In this document: one piece after another, positions 52,201-60,046 of the stretch
Position numbering within the stretch: position 1 is the stretch's first letter
Layout of the letters: each line of letters opens with the position of its first letter
From: Gemmatimonadota bacterium
Lineage (GTDB): Bacteria; Gemmatimonadota; Gemmatimonadetes; Longimicrobiales; Gaopeijiaceae
Direction: 5' to 3'
Length of the DNA: 64,000 nucleotides
Assembly (NCBI GenBank): GCA_041390105.1
Contig: JAWKQO010000003.1
Location: 496,001-560,000 of the forward strand
Notes under the pieces: model-generated
What the model saw: only the letters and a program-made list of their open reading frames with translations
The model's database searches: none
What the model was told of the DNA's origin: nothing
Program-made: the position numbers and the translations under genes

Positions 52201-52840
52201 CGGTCAGGAGGGTCAGCCCGGTCAGGAGGGACAGCAGGGCCAGGAGGGTCAGCAAGGGCAGCCCGGTCAGCAGGGTCAGGCAGGCCAACAGGGCCAATCC
52301 GGCCAGCAGGGCCAGGCCGGCCAACCGGGTCAGGCAGGCCAGCAGGGCCAGGCGGGGCAGCAGGGTCAAGCCGGTCAGACCGGGCAGCAGGGTCAAGCCG
52401 GCGGTGCGCGCCCGGACGGCCAACCCGGCGGCATGATGGGTGGATTCGGGCCCCGGGCGGGCGCGGACCGCGGCCCCCTCAGCGACGAGGAGATCCGTCA
52501 GCTGCAGCGCGCCTACCGGGAGCAGCGCGCCGACGCGGAGGAGCTGCGACGCCAGCTCGACGCTGCCGGCGTGGAGATCGACGACCTCACCGGCATCATC
52601 GACACGCTACGCCGCTTCGACGAGCGGCGGGCCTATGCGGACGTGGAGGAGATCGCGCGCCTGCAGGACTCGCTGCTGGAGCAGGTGAAGAGCTTCGAGT
52701 TCGGGTTGCGGCGCGCCGTCGAAGGCGAAGGCGAGAGCCTGCTGCTGCGCGGCTCCGGTGACGTGCCCGCGGGCTACGAGAAGCTCATCGAGGAATACTA
52801 CCGGGCGCTCGCCGAAGGCCGCCGCGGCGGCTCACGCTGA
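49214..52840 (+). CDS. DUF4175-like coiled-coil membrane protein
   Basis: 1208 residues from ATG 49214 (AAGGAG upstream). Two transmembrane helices (about 33-54, 62-82), an Ig/FN3-like middle (about 200-500, SVSLVKPGRDSRASPIEEVYIEARADDDYGV), a Gly-rich linker, and long charged coiled coils (about 550-960) dominated by Arg, Glu and Gln. A Gly-Gln collagen-like tract lies at about 991-1074, then a conserved helical C terminus (LSDEEIRQLQRAYREQRADAEELRRQLDAAG). It is the last gene of the MoxR/BatA operon and probably a large periplasmic scaffold. Confidence 0.8.
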   Translation: MRSARVSSGPRELTSIIRRVRGRWRLRVALKGLAVLAGVVLVTLVLSSLVLESTRFAAGPLLALRIVTLGAAAAVALWFLVRPLIRRVSDEQVALYLEEHEPSLAQSVLSAVEAAHSPSAGASLALVQRVVQNAVVACRRVQDGRRIEHTALMRWGGALTATVLATLAVFTLGPSYLRHGAAAILVPTTSASEANPYRVTVEPGNATISRGSDLSVRAQLSGFTASDATLFWRTDGAEAYDAIPMLVDDQGVFEALLFALGEAGDYFVESSGVRSESFRVDVADLPYVSGLELEYQYPAYTGLAPQIVEYGGDVAVLRGTTVVLRATSTQPTDAGNLVMGDSSRTALEALDATRWTGSFRVNSPGSYRVELQADNGVFVPASPEYVIDVLEDKAPSVSLVKPGRDSRASPIEEVYIEARADDDYGVRSLQLVYSVNGEAEDSLALFQQSGGPRPEVTASHTFFLEEIELEPGDVISYYVRATDNDRVSGAKTVTSDMYFLQIRPFRKDFTQADQGPGGGGGMGGGDSMDGSLPEQQRQIISGTFNLVRDQDGYSDDEFAENVVMLKLAQDKLREQVRGLVEQMQARGVAEGDPSFQKIAEELPKAVEQMGTVIDSLDASRPRAAIPAEQKSLQHLLRAEEAFRDVQLQMQQGGGGGGGGGTSADELADLFELELDKLKNQYETVQREQQDQTSREVDETLERLKELARRQEQAAERQRQLAQGSQSGGGGAGSDAQRQLADETERAARELERLSRDRRSEALAETARELQRAAEEMRRAAAARGNQGASSAREALDRLRDARRRLEQEQTDRLAGGAQSALERARRLRDQQEQITDDVMDLPTASDRPESLRRLSERKAEMERELDSLEGDLDRMAADARKDSQQRAAGQALSDAAETIRDLKLKEKVRYTRGVIEARPDQTTRPLEEQIEEDLDALGEQLRRAVATAEEAGKGSQMGEALDRARDLVRGIESLEEQTRSEDGRRLGDRPGQEGQPGQEGQPGQEGQQGQEGQQGQPGQQGQAGQQGQSGQQGQAGQPGQAGQQGQAGQQGQAGQTGQQGQAGGARPDGQPGGMMGGFGPRAGADRGPLSDEEIRQLQRAYREQRADAEELRRQLDAAGVEIDDLTGIIDTLRRFDERRAYADVEEIARLQDSLLEQVKSFEFGLRRAVEGEGESLLLRGSGDVPAGYEKLIEEYYRALAEGRRGGSR
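52186..52435 (+). repeat. Gly-Gln-x collagen-like tandem tract
   Basis: About 80 residues of GQE/GQP/GQQ/GQA triplets encoded by imperfect 9-12 bp repeats (GGTCAGGAG, GGCCAGCAG variants) inside the DUF4175-like gene. The repetition invites length variation by slippage between strains. Confidence 0.85.
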
Positions 52841-52853
52841 GACGCCACGTCCA

Positions 52854-52878
52854 ACCGGCGGCCGCGAAGGCCGCCGGT
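52854..52878. terminator. Bidirectional hairpin between the MoxR/BatA operon and the barrel gene
   Basis: Perfect 10-bp stem ACCGGCGGCC/GGCCGCCGGT around a GCGAA loop, touching the stop codon of the minus-strand gene. No T-run. Confidence 0.5.
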
Positions 52879-53819
52879 CAGAACGTGCGACCGAGCCGGA
52901 GCTCCAGACCGAAGTCGGGGCTGTAGGACGCGAAGCCCCGGATCGCGACCACCTCGCCCCACAGCGTGCCCTCGCTGCGGAGCCGCACGCGCAGCTCGGC
53001 CAGATCCTCGTTCCCGCGGGGCGCGCCGGTGGCGCGCGTGTCGTAATTGCCCACGAACTCGAGCCCGGCCATGAACCGCTCGCGGGGCACCTGCATCCCC
53101 ACCATGAAGAGCACGGGGTCGGTCTGATCGGGGACGCTGCTCACCACTCCGAAGATCCCGAGGCCGCTCTCCGCGAACAGTCGCACGCCGCTGGTCCGCC
53201 ACTGTCCCGCCACGGTGAAGAACACGTCGGTCTCGTCGCGCTCCAGGCCGGCGGTCTCGTCCGTGGTCGGTAGCCGAGCCCCGAAGCGCAGCGCCGCACC
53301 CCAGGCGCGCAGCGGGTCCGTCAGCAGCACCGTGGACGACACGCGGTAGTCCCCCACATCGGCCCGACGGCCGTTCTCGGCCGCGCGCACACCGGACACG
53401 GGTTCCGACAGCGGCGCGCGTTCATCGAAGACCCGCCAGGCGCTCCCCGCCGCCTCGAACAGCACGCGCCCCACGCGCACCACACCGCGCACACTGCCGA
53501 ACTCCAGCATGCGGCCCTCGACCCCGGCCCGCGACGCCGGTTGGGCCGAGTAGACGGAAGCTCCGAGAGAGCCCGCGCCGTGCACCAGGTCGAAGTCCCG
53601 CCAGGCGATGGGGTCGAGGGGACGGATCTGGCCGGCCAGCGGGCTCGCCAGGACGACCGCCAGTAGAGCCGCCCCGAGGGGACCGCGCCCCCGGCGACCC
53701 TCAGCTTGGGAAGCTGATGCTCTGGAGATCCGACGTGGAATCCGGGCTCGATCCCGACGATCGGACCGGATTCTCGACGTCCCGCTCCCGCTTCCGTCTG
53801 TTTGAGAATGGGTTATCAT
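52878..53819 (-). CDS. Outer-membrane barrel-like protein under a Fur-type box
   Basis: The coding frame is clear from about 53700 downward: hydrophobic signal stretch GAALLAVVLASPLAGQ, then beta strands rich in Gly and Arg (GVRVGRVLFEAAGSAWRVF style) ending SYSPDFGLELRLGRTF, like a transporter or phenol-degradation-type barrel. The only ATG in frame is 53819, which puts 40 polar residues before the signal and lies inside the Fur-type box, so the real start is uncertain. Divergent to a MerC-type gene. Function probably linked to metal, from context only. Confidence 0.6.
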   Translation of the reverse strand: MITHSQTDGSGSGTSRIRSDRRDRARIPRRISRASASQAEGRRGRGPLGAALLAVVLASPLAGQIRPLDPIAWRDFDLVHGAGSLGASVYSAQPASRAGVEGRMLEFGSVRGVVRVGRVLFEAAGSAWRVFDERAPLSEPVSGVRAAENGRRADVGDYRVSSTVLLTDPLRAWGAALRFGARLPTTDETAGLERDETDVFFTVAGQWRTSGVRLFAESGLGIFGVVSSVPDQTDPVLFMVGMQVPRERFMAGLEFVGNYDTRATGAPRGNEDLAELRVRLRSEGTLWGEVVAIRGFASYSPDFGLELRLGRTF

Positions 53820-53822
53820 TCT
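53805..53822. promoter_or_regulatory. Fur/Zur-type operator
   Basis: AGAATG, six-base centre, CATTCT: an 18-bp inverted repeat in AT-rich sequence, with a TATCAT (53815-53820) that could serve as the -10 box of the MerC-type gene. A Fur-family repressor gene starts about 880 bp away. The repeat lies between two divergent envelope genes. Confidence 0.55.
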
Positions 53823-53863
53823 GGCCCTGCTGGCACCTCGTCTCTACTGAGGAACCGAACACG

Positions 53864-54319
53864 GTGATCGGATCGGACAGTTCCACCGCGACGTCCCGGA
53901 TGGAGCGCCTGGGCACCTGGCTGCCCACGCTCTGCGCGGTGCACTGCCTGCTGACCCCCGCTCTGCTGGGGCTGGCTCCTGCGCTGGCTCTCCCGCCAGC
54001 GGCCGAGCTCCCCGTGTTGGCCGTATCCGTGGCGCTGGCTCTGCTGGCCGTGCACTCCGGAGTGCAGGACCACGGAGACCGACGGGTGCTGGGACTCCTG
54101 ATGACGGGTAGCCTGCTGTGGCTGGCGTCCCTTCAGGGCCTGCTCGCCCCGCTGCCCGAGTACATGGCTTCGCCCGTGGGCGGCCTTCTGGTGGCTACCA
54201 GCCTCGTGTGGAACGGCCGGCTGCGGCACCGCAGCCTCTGCCGTGCCACCTGCACCTGTCCGGTGCCGCACGGCACGGAGCGTCCCCAGGTCGCGGAGCT
54301 CGACGCCCTCGGCGAGTGA
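53864..54319 (+). CDS. MerC-domain membrane protein
   Basis: 151 residues from GTG 53864 (GAGGA upstream; ATG 53900 is an alternative). The first helix carries the metal-binding motif CAVHC (in WLPTLCAVHCLLTPALLG), followed by three more hydrophobic helices, and a cytoplasmic tail with CRATCTC and HG, a second possible metal site. MerC-like proteins move Hg2+ or Zn2+ across the inner membrane. The Fur-type box 40 bp upstream and the Zur-like repressor gene downstream suggest zinc control. Confidence 0.78.
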   Translation: MIGSDSSTATSRMERLGTWLPTLCAVHCLLTPALLGLAPALALPPAAELPVLAVSVALALLAVHSGVQDHGDRRVLGLLMTGSLLWLASLQGLLAPLPEYMASPVGGLLVATSLVWNGRLRHRSLCRATCTCPVPHGTERPQVAELDALGE

Positions 54320-54321
54320 CC

Positions 54322-54699
54322 TCACGCAGCCCTCGCGCAGCGCGAACAAAGTCCAAAGAGCGTAATGTCGTGGTCCTCGATCCTGAATCCGGAGGGGACG
54401 AGACTGTGGAACGCGTCCGTGCACGCCGCGATGTCGAACGCCTGATCGCAGCTCCGGCACAGGAAATGGTGATGATGGGGCTTGCCCGCCCGCTCATAGC
54501 GGGGGGAGGTTCCGGGCAGCGCCACCAACGCCAGCCACTCTTCTTCGACGAGGAGACGCAGGTTGCGATACACGGTCGCCAACCCGAGCGAGGGACACTC
54601 CTCGCGCGCGCTGTGCAGCACCTCCGCAGGCGCCAGCGGCCGGCCGGAGCGCTCGAAGGCGCGGCGAATGGCCCTTCGTTGAGCCGTTTCCTTGGTCAC
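54322..54699 (-). CDS. Fur-family repressor, Zur-like
   Basis: 125 residues: winged helix (QRRAIRRAFERSGRPLAPAEVLHSA, then GLATVYRNLRLLVEEEWL), metal region KPHHHHFLCRSC with the first CxxC, and a C-terminal CSRC as the second, together forming the structural zinc site. The HHHH stretch supplies regulatory ligands. Its neighbour is a MerC-type gene with a Fur-type box, so a zinc regulator is likelier than iron. GTG start preceded by GAGG; stop lies 3 bp from the convergent MerC gene stop. Confidence 0.87.
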   Translation of the reverse strand: MTKETAQRRAIRRAFERSGRPLAPAEVLHSAREECPSLGLATVYRNLRLLVEEEWLALVALPGTSPRYERAGKPHHHHFLCRSCDQAFDIAACTDAFHSLVPSGFRIEDHDITLFGLCSRCARAA

Positions 54700-54746
54700 G
54701 GCCTCAACTTGTGCGGTGGGGGGGCGCTGAGCCAGTCTCCCGCCCC

Positions 54747-56069
54747 GTGTCCACGCTGCGCGTGACCCCCACAGCCTGGTTGACGCGAGCCCTCTCCCTG
54801 GCCGGCTATCTCGCGGTGGTGGCCCTGGGAACGCTCCTGCGTGCTGGCCCTGCACTCGATGCCGGGCTCTCCGAGCGCCTGGCTGCGGCGCTGCATCCGT
54901 CGGTGAGCGGGGCCGACTTCCCGGACGCCATCCGCAACGTGGCCCTCTTCACCGGATGGGGCCTGCTGTGGGTGCTGACGGCGCCCGCCCAGGCCAACCG
55001 CCGACGCCTGATCGTCGGAGCGACGATCGGGGGCGCCGTCGCCAGCTTCGCGATCGAGCTCTCGCAGCTCTTGTTCACCTCGCGCACCGCCAGCCTGATC
55101 GACGTGGCCACCAACACCGTCGGCGCGGCGCTGGGAGCGGCGCTCACGCTGCTCTTCCTGGCCCTGCTCGGGGCCTCGCGGGGGGCCCGCTCCTTCCTGG
55201 GTCTGCCGACCTGGCTGCTCGCCGCCTCCTACGCCCTCGCTGCCGTCGGTGAAGCGATCATCCCCCTGTTTCGCCAGCGCCTGGCCGCCGGAGCCTGGGG
55301 TCCGCCGGGACAGCGGCTGCGAGTGGTCCTGCAGCTCTTCAAGGGGGACCCGAGCTGGTCGTTGCCGCTGACGGACCTTCTTCTCTTCGCGCCCGTGGGC
55401 TTCCTCGTGGTGGCGGCGCTGGTCGAAGCGGGCCGCTCCTACCGTTCCGCGGTGGTGGGGACCGTCACGGCCGGTGCACTCGCAGCCATCGTGCTCGAGT
55501 TCGGGCACGGGCTGCTGGGCGTGCCCATCCGCATGGGCGCGCTGCTCGTCCATGCGATCGCCATCGCCGCCGGCGCCCTGCTTTGCGCACGCCTGCTCCC
55601 GCGCTTCAGCCGCTCCCACCGCGGTGCCGCACGGCCGCGCTGGGCCCTGGGCCTCTACGCCACGGTGCTGTTGTTGTGGCTCACCCGTCCCTACCGCATC
55701 GACCTGGACCCGCTGTCCCTGCGCATCAAGCTGGCCTATCCGTGGTGGATTCCTCTGGGGGACGCGCGCTGGCGCATCGATCTGTTCGAGGTCTTCGATG
55801 TGGTCGGTGGGTTCCTGCTGTTCCTTCCGCTGGGAGCGTTGCTGGCCGTGTGGCCCCTGCGGCGGCGCGGCCCGCTCTCCGGCGTATGGCCGGTGCTGTA
55901 CTTCGCGACGCTGGTCGAGGCCTCCCAGTTCCTCCTCTACCTGCGCACCGCGACCGTGACCGACCCCATGGTCCAGGTGTCGGCGGCAGCGATCGGGTGG
56001 GCCGCCATGCGGCGGGTCGGCTTCCGTCCCTACGGCACTGTGCTGGGAGGCGACTCCGCAAGGCGTTGA
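54747..56069 (+). CDS. Membrane protein with two VanZ-like domains
   Basis: 440 residues, about ten hydrophobic helices. Two VanZ-type halves: the first at about 30-140 (DAIRNVALFTGWGLLWVL, SFAIELSQLLF, IDVATNTVGAALGA) and the second starting near 190 (LTDLLLFAPVGFLVVAAL, IVLEFGHGLL, MGALLVHAIAIAAGALL), with a further VanZ-like repeat near 340-430 (FDVVGGFLLFLPLGALLAV, EASQFLLYL). The family is known from teicoplanin resistance, but most members are uncharacterised. GTG 54747 chosen over 54711, which would nearly touch the divergent repressor gene. Confidence 0.8.
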   Translation: MSTLRVTPTAWLTRALSLAGYLAVVALGTLLRAGPALDAGLSERLAAALHPSVSGADFPDAIRNVALFTGWGLLWVLTAPAQANRRRLIVGATIGGAVASFAIELSQLLFTSRTASLIDVATNTVGAALGAALTLLFLALLGASRGARSFLGLPTWLLAASYALAAVGEAIIPLFRQRLAAGAWGPPGQRLRVVLQLFKGDPSWSLPLTDLLLFAPVGFLVVAALVEAGRSYRSAVVGTVTAGALAAIVLEFGHGLLGVPIRMGALLVHAIAIAAGALLCARLLPRFSRSHRGAARPRWALGLYATVLLLWLTRPYRIDLDPLSLRIKLAYPWWIPLGDARWRIDLFEVFDVVGGFLLFLPLGALLAVWPLRRRGPLSGVWPVLYFATLVEASQFLLYLRTATVTDPMVQVSAAAIGWAAMRRVGFRPYGTVLGGDSARR

Positions 56070-56183
56070 CTGGACGGCGCCGCTCCGGTATCGATCTAAT
56101 GGAGAGCCGCCGGTGGGTTGGGTGCAGCGGCTCTCGCCGGACCCCCGCCCGGCCACCGTGCTTCCTCCCAGGATGGTGTTCCG

Positions 56184-58877
56184 GTGACCCGCCTCTGGTG
56201 TCGCATGCGGCGGCTGCTTTTGGTGTCCCCCCTGGCGGTGCTCGGCTGTGATTCGGTCGCCGTCACTCCACTCGAAGTTGGCCGGTTGGAAATCACGCCG
56301 CGTAGCCTCGAGCTCGCGGTGGGGGGATCCGCGCGCCTGACGGCTTCTGCGACGGACGCCTCTGGGAGCCCACTCCCCACGGGCTCCATCACGTGGCGAA
56401 GCAGCGACCCCTCCATCGTCGAAGTCGATTCGGACGGCCAGGTCACCGGGTTGTCGGTGGGCGTGGCCGCGATCACCGCCTCGGCGGCTGGCGTGGTCGC
56501 TTCCGCCGCGATTTCGGTGCGCGCACCCGGATTCCTTGTGCTGTCCGATTCGTCGCTGGTCTTCCGCGGCGAGCGCGGCGGCGCCGATCCGCCCACACAG
56601 ACCGTGCGGATCACCGACACGCAGGGGACCTCGTCCGGCCTGAGTGCCCAGGTGGTCCACGACGCCGGACAACCGTTCGGGTGGCTGACGGCTTCGCTTT
56701 CCTCGACGGACGCACCCACGGACCTCACGGTGCGCGTACGCACCGCCGGGCTGCCGATCGGGCGCTTCGGCGCGGACGTGCGCGTAGGATCGGTAACGGC
56801 CCCCAACGCACTCGTGCTTCGTGTGGAGCTGGAGGTCACCGACCCACAACCTGCGGTGTCGCTGGCCCTCGACTCGCTGCGACTCGTCGACACCGCCAGC
56901 GAGCGGATCGCGGTGAGCAACGGCGGCGGGGGAACGCTGACGGGGCTGCAAGCGGCGGTGCGCTACCTCTCGGGCGGCTCCGGATGGCTGCGCGCCACCC
57001 TCTCCGGAACCACGGCACCCACCACGCTGACCGTGGAGTCCCTTCCGATCGGCCTCGCTGCGGGTGAGTACGACGCCATGGTGGACGTCACGTCCAGCGT
57101 GGCCGGCACACGCGCAGCCTCGTTGGCGGTGCACCTGACGGTGGGAACCGTTGCGCCATACCTCCAGGTCATCCCGAACAGCGTGGCGCTGTCCGGCCCG
57201 GCCAACACGGGCTCCCCCTCTGCCACCGTTCAGCTCCGCAACGGAGGGGGCGGCGTGATCACTGGATTGTCCAAAGCGGTGAGCTATGCGCCGGGCCAAC
57301 CCAGCGGTTGGTTGACCGCAACGCTGGCAGGCAGCAGCACACCGACCACGGTGGCGTTGTTGGGCAGCACGCTGGGCCTGCCACCCGGCACCTACTCGGC
57401 CTCCGTCGAGCTGGCAGGCGACAGCGTCGCATCGATCTTCCTGCCCGTCACGCTGACCGTGGTGCCGGCCACCCCCACCGCGCCGGCTGCGCCCTCCGGG
57501 CTGTCCGCCACGGCGAACGGCTCGACGGCCGTGACGATGAGCTGGACGGACAACAGCAACAACGAGACGGGCTTCGAGATCGAGCGCTCCGTGAGCGGAG
57601 GGACCTTCTCCGCTCTGGCGTCGGCGGCCGTGGACGTGACCACCTACGACGACGCCACCGTGCAGCCCGCCACGGACTACGAGTACCGCGTACGGGCCTG
57701 CAACAGCGTCGGCTGCTCCGCGTGGAGCGCGGTGGCGTCGGTCACGACGCCCGGACAGGTGCCCGCCGCGCCTTCGGCGCTGTCCGCCACCGCAACCGGG
57801 CCGAATGCGGTGTCACTGGCCTGGACGGACAACAGCAGTACCGAGAGCGGGTTCGAGATCGAGCGCGCACCCGGAGGCGGCGCCTTCGCGCCACTCGCGT
57901 CTGTCGCGACCGACGTGACCACGTACGACGACCCCACCGTACAGGGCTCGTCTCCATACGAGTACCGCGTGCGGGCCTGCAACAGCCTGGGCTGCTCGGC
58001 CTGGAGCAACGTGGCGTCCGTCAGCACGCCGGGGCAGATCCCGGCGGCCCCGTCGGGACTGCAGGCCACCGTGCCGTCCTCGACCCTGGTGACGTTGAGC
58101 TGGACGGACAACAGCGCCAACGAGGGGCGCTTCGAGATCGAGCGCGCCAGCGGCAGTGGATCATTCACGGCCTTGGCGTCGGTGGCAGCGAACGTGACGA
58201 CCTACGACGACGCCACCGTGCAGGCGACCACGACCTACGAGTACCGCGTACGGGCCTGCAACCCCAGCGGCTGCTCCGGCTGGAGCAACGTGGTGTCGGT
58301 GACCACACCGGGCGTGGTCCCGTCGGTGCCCGCCACGCTCACGGCGGTGGCGCTGTCCGCGATCGACGTGGATCTGAGCTGGTCGGACGTGACCCAGGAA
58401 ACGGAGTACGAGGTCGAGCAGGGCAGCGGTGGCAGCGGGGGCTTCCAACCCATCGCCAAGACGCCGGCCAACGTGACCACGCTGCGGGTGACGAACCTGG
58501 CGCCCGGAGGCACCTACCGCTTCCGCGTGCGCGCCTGCAACGCCGCAGGCTGCTCCGGCTGGACGTCGACGACCACGATCAAGACGCCCGTGCCCACGCA
58601 GGTGCCGTCCGATCCGTCCAACATCCAGTTCGTATCCGTGTCCCGCACGCAGATCGTCCTGGCCTGGAAGGACAACAGCTCGGACGAGACCCGCTTCGAG
58701 ATCGAGGAGGGCGACCTGTTCTCGCCCTGGCTCAAGATCGGTGAGGTCGGCGTCAACGTCACGACGTTCACGGACACGTCGGTGCGGCGCGGCTTCCCGA
58801 TCTACTACCGCGTGCGCGCCTGCAATCCGGTGGGGTGCTCGAGCCCGTCCGCTCCGATCGTCACGATCGTGCCCTGA
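56184..58877 (+). CDS. Surface lipoprotein with Big_2, Ig-like and five FN3 domains
   Basis: 897 residues: lipobox SPLAVLGC, a bacterial Ig-like Big_2 domain (about 28-108, LEITPRSLELAVGGSARL, with a WRSSDPSIVEVDSDG signature), three related ~95-residue domains with PxxGWLTAxLxG..PTT patterns (about 112-420), and five FN3 domains (about 435-890), each with SWTDNS..E.GFEIER and YEYRVRACN.xGCS. The paired Cys of RAC-x5-CS in each FN3 may form disulfides. Probably a surface adhesin or carbohydrate-binding protein. GTG start with AGGATGG upstream; ATG 56205 is an alternative. Confidence 0.85.
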   Translation: MTRLWCRMRRLLLVSPLAVLGCDSVAVTPLEVGRLEITPRSLELAVGGSARLTASATDASGSPLPTGSITWRSSDPSIVEVDSDGQVTGLSVGVAAITASAAGVVASAAISVRAPGFLVLSDSSLVFRGERGGADPPTQTVRITDTQGTSSGLSAQVVHDAGQPFGWLTASLSSTDAPTDLTVRVRTAGLPIGRFGADVRVGSVTAPNALVLRVELEVTDPQPAVSLALDSLRLVDTASERIAVSNGGGGTLTGLQAAVRYLSGGSGWLRATLSGTTAPTTLTVESLPIGLAAGEYDAMVDVTSSVAGTRAASLAVHLTVGTVAPYLQVIPNSVALSGPANTGSPSATVQLRNGGGGVITGLSKAVSYAPGQPSGWLTATLAGSSTPTTVALLGSTLGLPPGTYSASVELAGDSVASIFLPVTLTVVPATPTAPAAPSGLSATANGSTAVTMSWTDNSNNETGFEIERSVSGGTFSALASAAVDVTTYDDATVQPATDYEYRVRACNSVGCSAWSAVASVTTPGQVPAAPSALSATATGPNAVSLAWTDNSSTESGFEIERAPGGGAFAPLASVATDVTTYDDPTVQGSSPYEYRVRACNSLGCSAWSNVASVSTPGQIPAAPSGLQATVPSSTLVTLSWTDNSANEGRFEIERASGSGSFTALASVAANVTTYDDATVQATTTYEYRVRACNPSGCSGWSNVVSVTTPGVVPSVPATLTAVALSAIDVDLSWSDVTQETEYEVEQGSGGSGGFQPIAKTPANVTTLRVTNLAPGGTYRFRVRACNAAGCSGWTSTTTIKTPVPTQVPSDPSNIQFVSVSRTQIVLAWKDNSSDETRFEIEEGDLFSPWLKIGEVGVNVTTFTDTSVRRGFPIYYRVRACNPVGCSSPSAPIVTIVP
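57480..58877 (+). repeat. Five tandem FN3-coding repeats (about 280 bp each)
   Basis: The FN3 units recur at about 282-bp spacing. The first three keep near-identical DNA such as AGCTGGACGGACAACAGC and GAGTACCGCGT.CGGGCCTGCAAC, which shows recent duplication or gene conversion; the last two have diverged. Confidence 0.8.
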
Positions 58878-58884
58878 GGAGGCG

Positions 58885-58929
58885 CGGGCCGGTCGAGCGG
58901 CGCGCGCGCAGCGATCCGCCCGGCCGGCC
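58885..58929. terminator. Stem with long loop between convergent genes
   Basis: CGGGCCGG and CCGGCCCG eight-base arms with a 29-base loop that can itself pair (GCGG with CCGC). Lies between the FN3 gene and the minus-strand repeat protein gene. Weak terminator candidate. Confidence 0.35.
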
Positions 58930-58935
58930 CGACGC

Positions 58936-60009
58936 TCACGGTCGCCTGCGCTTGCGCAGGATGCGGTCGATGCCGTGGATGCGCATCTGGATCAGGTCGT
59001 CGCCGTCCAGGTCCTCGAAGCCCTCGTCGTGCAGCTCTTCGATCCACTCTGGCGTGACGCCGTGGATGCGGAAGGCCACGGCCTCGTCGAAGTCCCGGGG
59101 TGCGTGTCCCAGCGCGCGCAGCCCGTCCAGGTATTCGCGGTTCACGTCGTGGATCTTCAGCGTGCGGACCTCGTCGAGTCCGACCTCCCCGAGCCCCAGG
59201 GCACGAGCAGCCTCCACCGCGGCCTCGTCGATGTGGAAGATCCGCATCTGCACGAGATCCTCGAGATCGGGGCGATCGATGCCCAGGTCACGGGCCTCCT
59301 CCAGGAAGTCCCGGTCCACGTCGAAGATCTTCATCTGGATCAAGTCTTCGTCGTCGAGCGTCCCGATGCCCCAACTGGCGGCCTCGCGCGCGAACTCCGG
59401 CGTGACCTCGTGCACGCGGAACGCCACGTAGCGGTCCAGATCGAGGACCCCGAGGTCCAGGGCGTCGAACGAGCGCACGAACTCGGCGTTCACGTCGAAG
59501 ATGAAGCTGCTGAACAGATCGTCGGTATCCGTGTGGCGGAAGCCCGCCCGTTCCAGCTCGTCCGGCCAGTTGCTGCCCAGGCCCAGCGCCGCCGCGGAGA
59601 ACACCTGGTTGTCATCCATCGCGTAGCCACGCTCGTCCATGCGCTCCTGGAAGCGAGCATCAGCCGTGAACGTGAAGTGCCCCGTCCAGCGTCGTCCGCG
59701 GATGCGGTCCCCCGTGAGCGTGAAGCGGCCGGCCTCGCGGTCCACCGTGAAGTCCTCGCCGGCTTCCATGCGACTCTGGAACCGCGTCCACTCGGCTTCA
59801 TCCACTTTGAGCGAGGTCTGCCAATGGCGGCGACTCGTGTTCTCCACCTCCAACTGGATCCAGCGGTGGCGCCCGTCCTCGGAGGGACGGGCCTCCCAGC
59901 TGCCTTCGCGCACCTCCTGAGCAGGTGCCCCTGCCGGGACCGCGAGCGCCAGCGCCAGCCCCGCTCCAATCGCTCCTCCCCACACCCGCCACCGCTGGAT
60001 CGTCTTCAT
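58936..60009 (-). CDS. Secreted protein with repeats of the M56/BlaR-associated type
   Basis: 357 residues: signal peptide (GAGLALALAVPAGAPAQ), a beta-rich N-terminal part (EGSWEARPSEDGRHRWIQL), then about eight 24-30 residue repeats of the form xTPEFxxEAxxxGIxxLDxEDLIQMKIFDVD. The same repeat (VTPEYIRELRALGY..LS.DDLV) occurs C-terminal to M56 peptidases, the antirepressors regulating drug resistance, in several phyla. Here no peptidase domain is attached. The protein may bind an envelope ligand. Upstream gene ends 37 bases before its ATG and probably shares its transcript. Confidence 0.75.
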   Translation of the reverse strand: MKTIQRWRVWGGAIGAGLALALAVPAGAPAQEVREGSWEARPSEDGRHRWIQLEVENTSRRHWQTSLKVDEAEWTRFQSRMEAGEDFTVDREAGRFTLTGDRIRGRRWTGHFTFTADARFQERMDERGYAMDDNQVFSAAALGLGSNWPDELERAGFRHTDTDDLFSSFIFDVNAEFVRSFDALDLGVLDLDRYVAFRVHEVTPEFAREAASWGIGTLDDEDLIQMKIFDVDRDFLEEARDLGIDRPDLEDLVQMRIFHIDEAAVEAARALGLGEVGLDEVRTLKIHDVNREYLDGLRALGHAPRDFDEAVAFRIHGVTPEWIEELHDEGFEDLDGDDLIQMRIHGIDRILRKRRRP

Positions 60010-60046
60010 CGTCTGCGTTCCGCTCGTTGTGATCGTGTACGTCTGC

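Noticed and set aside
52186..52435. CRISPR-like repeats
   Set aside because: Short imperfect repeats in frame within a coding sequence, with no spacers.
54696..57299. Minus-strand frame of 867 codons
   Set aside because: Antisense to the VanZ and FN3 genes, which have strong domain evidence.
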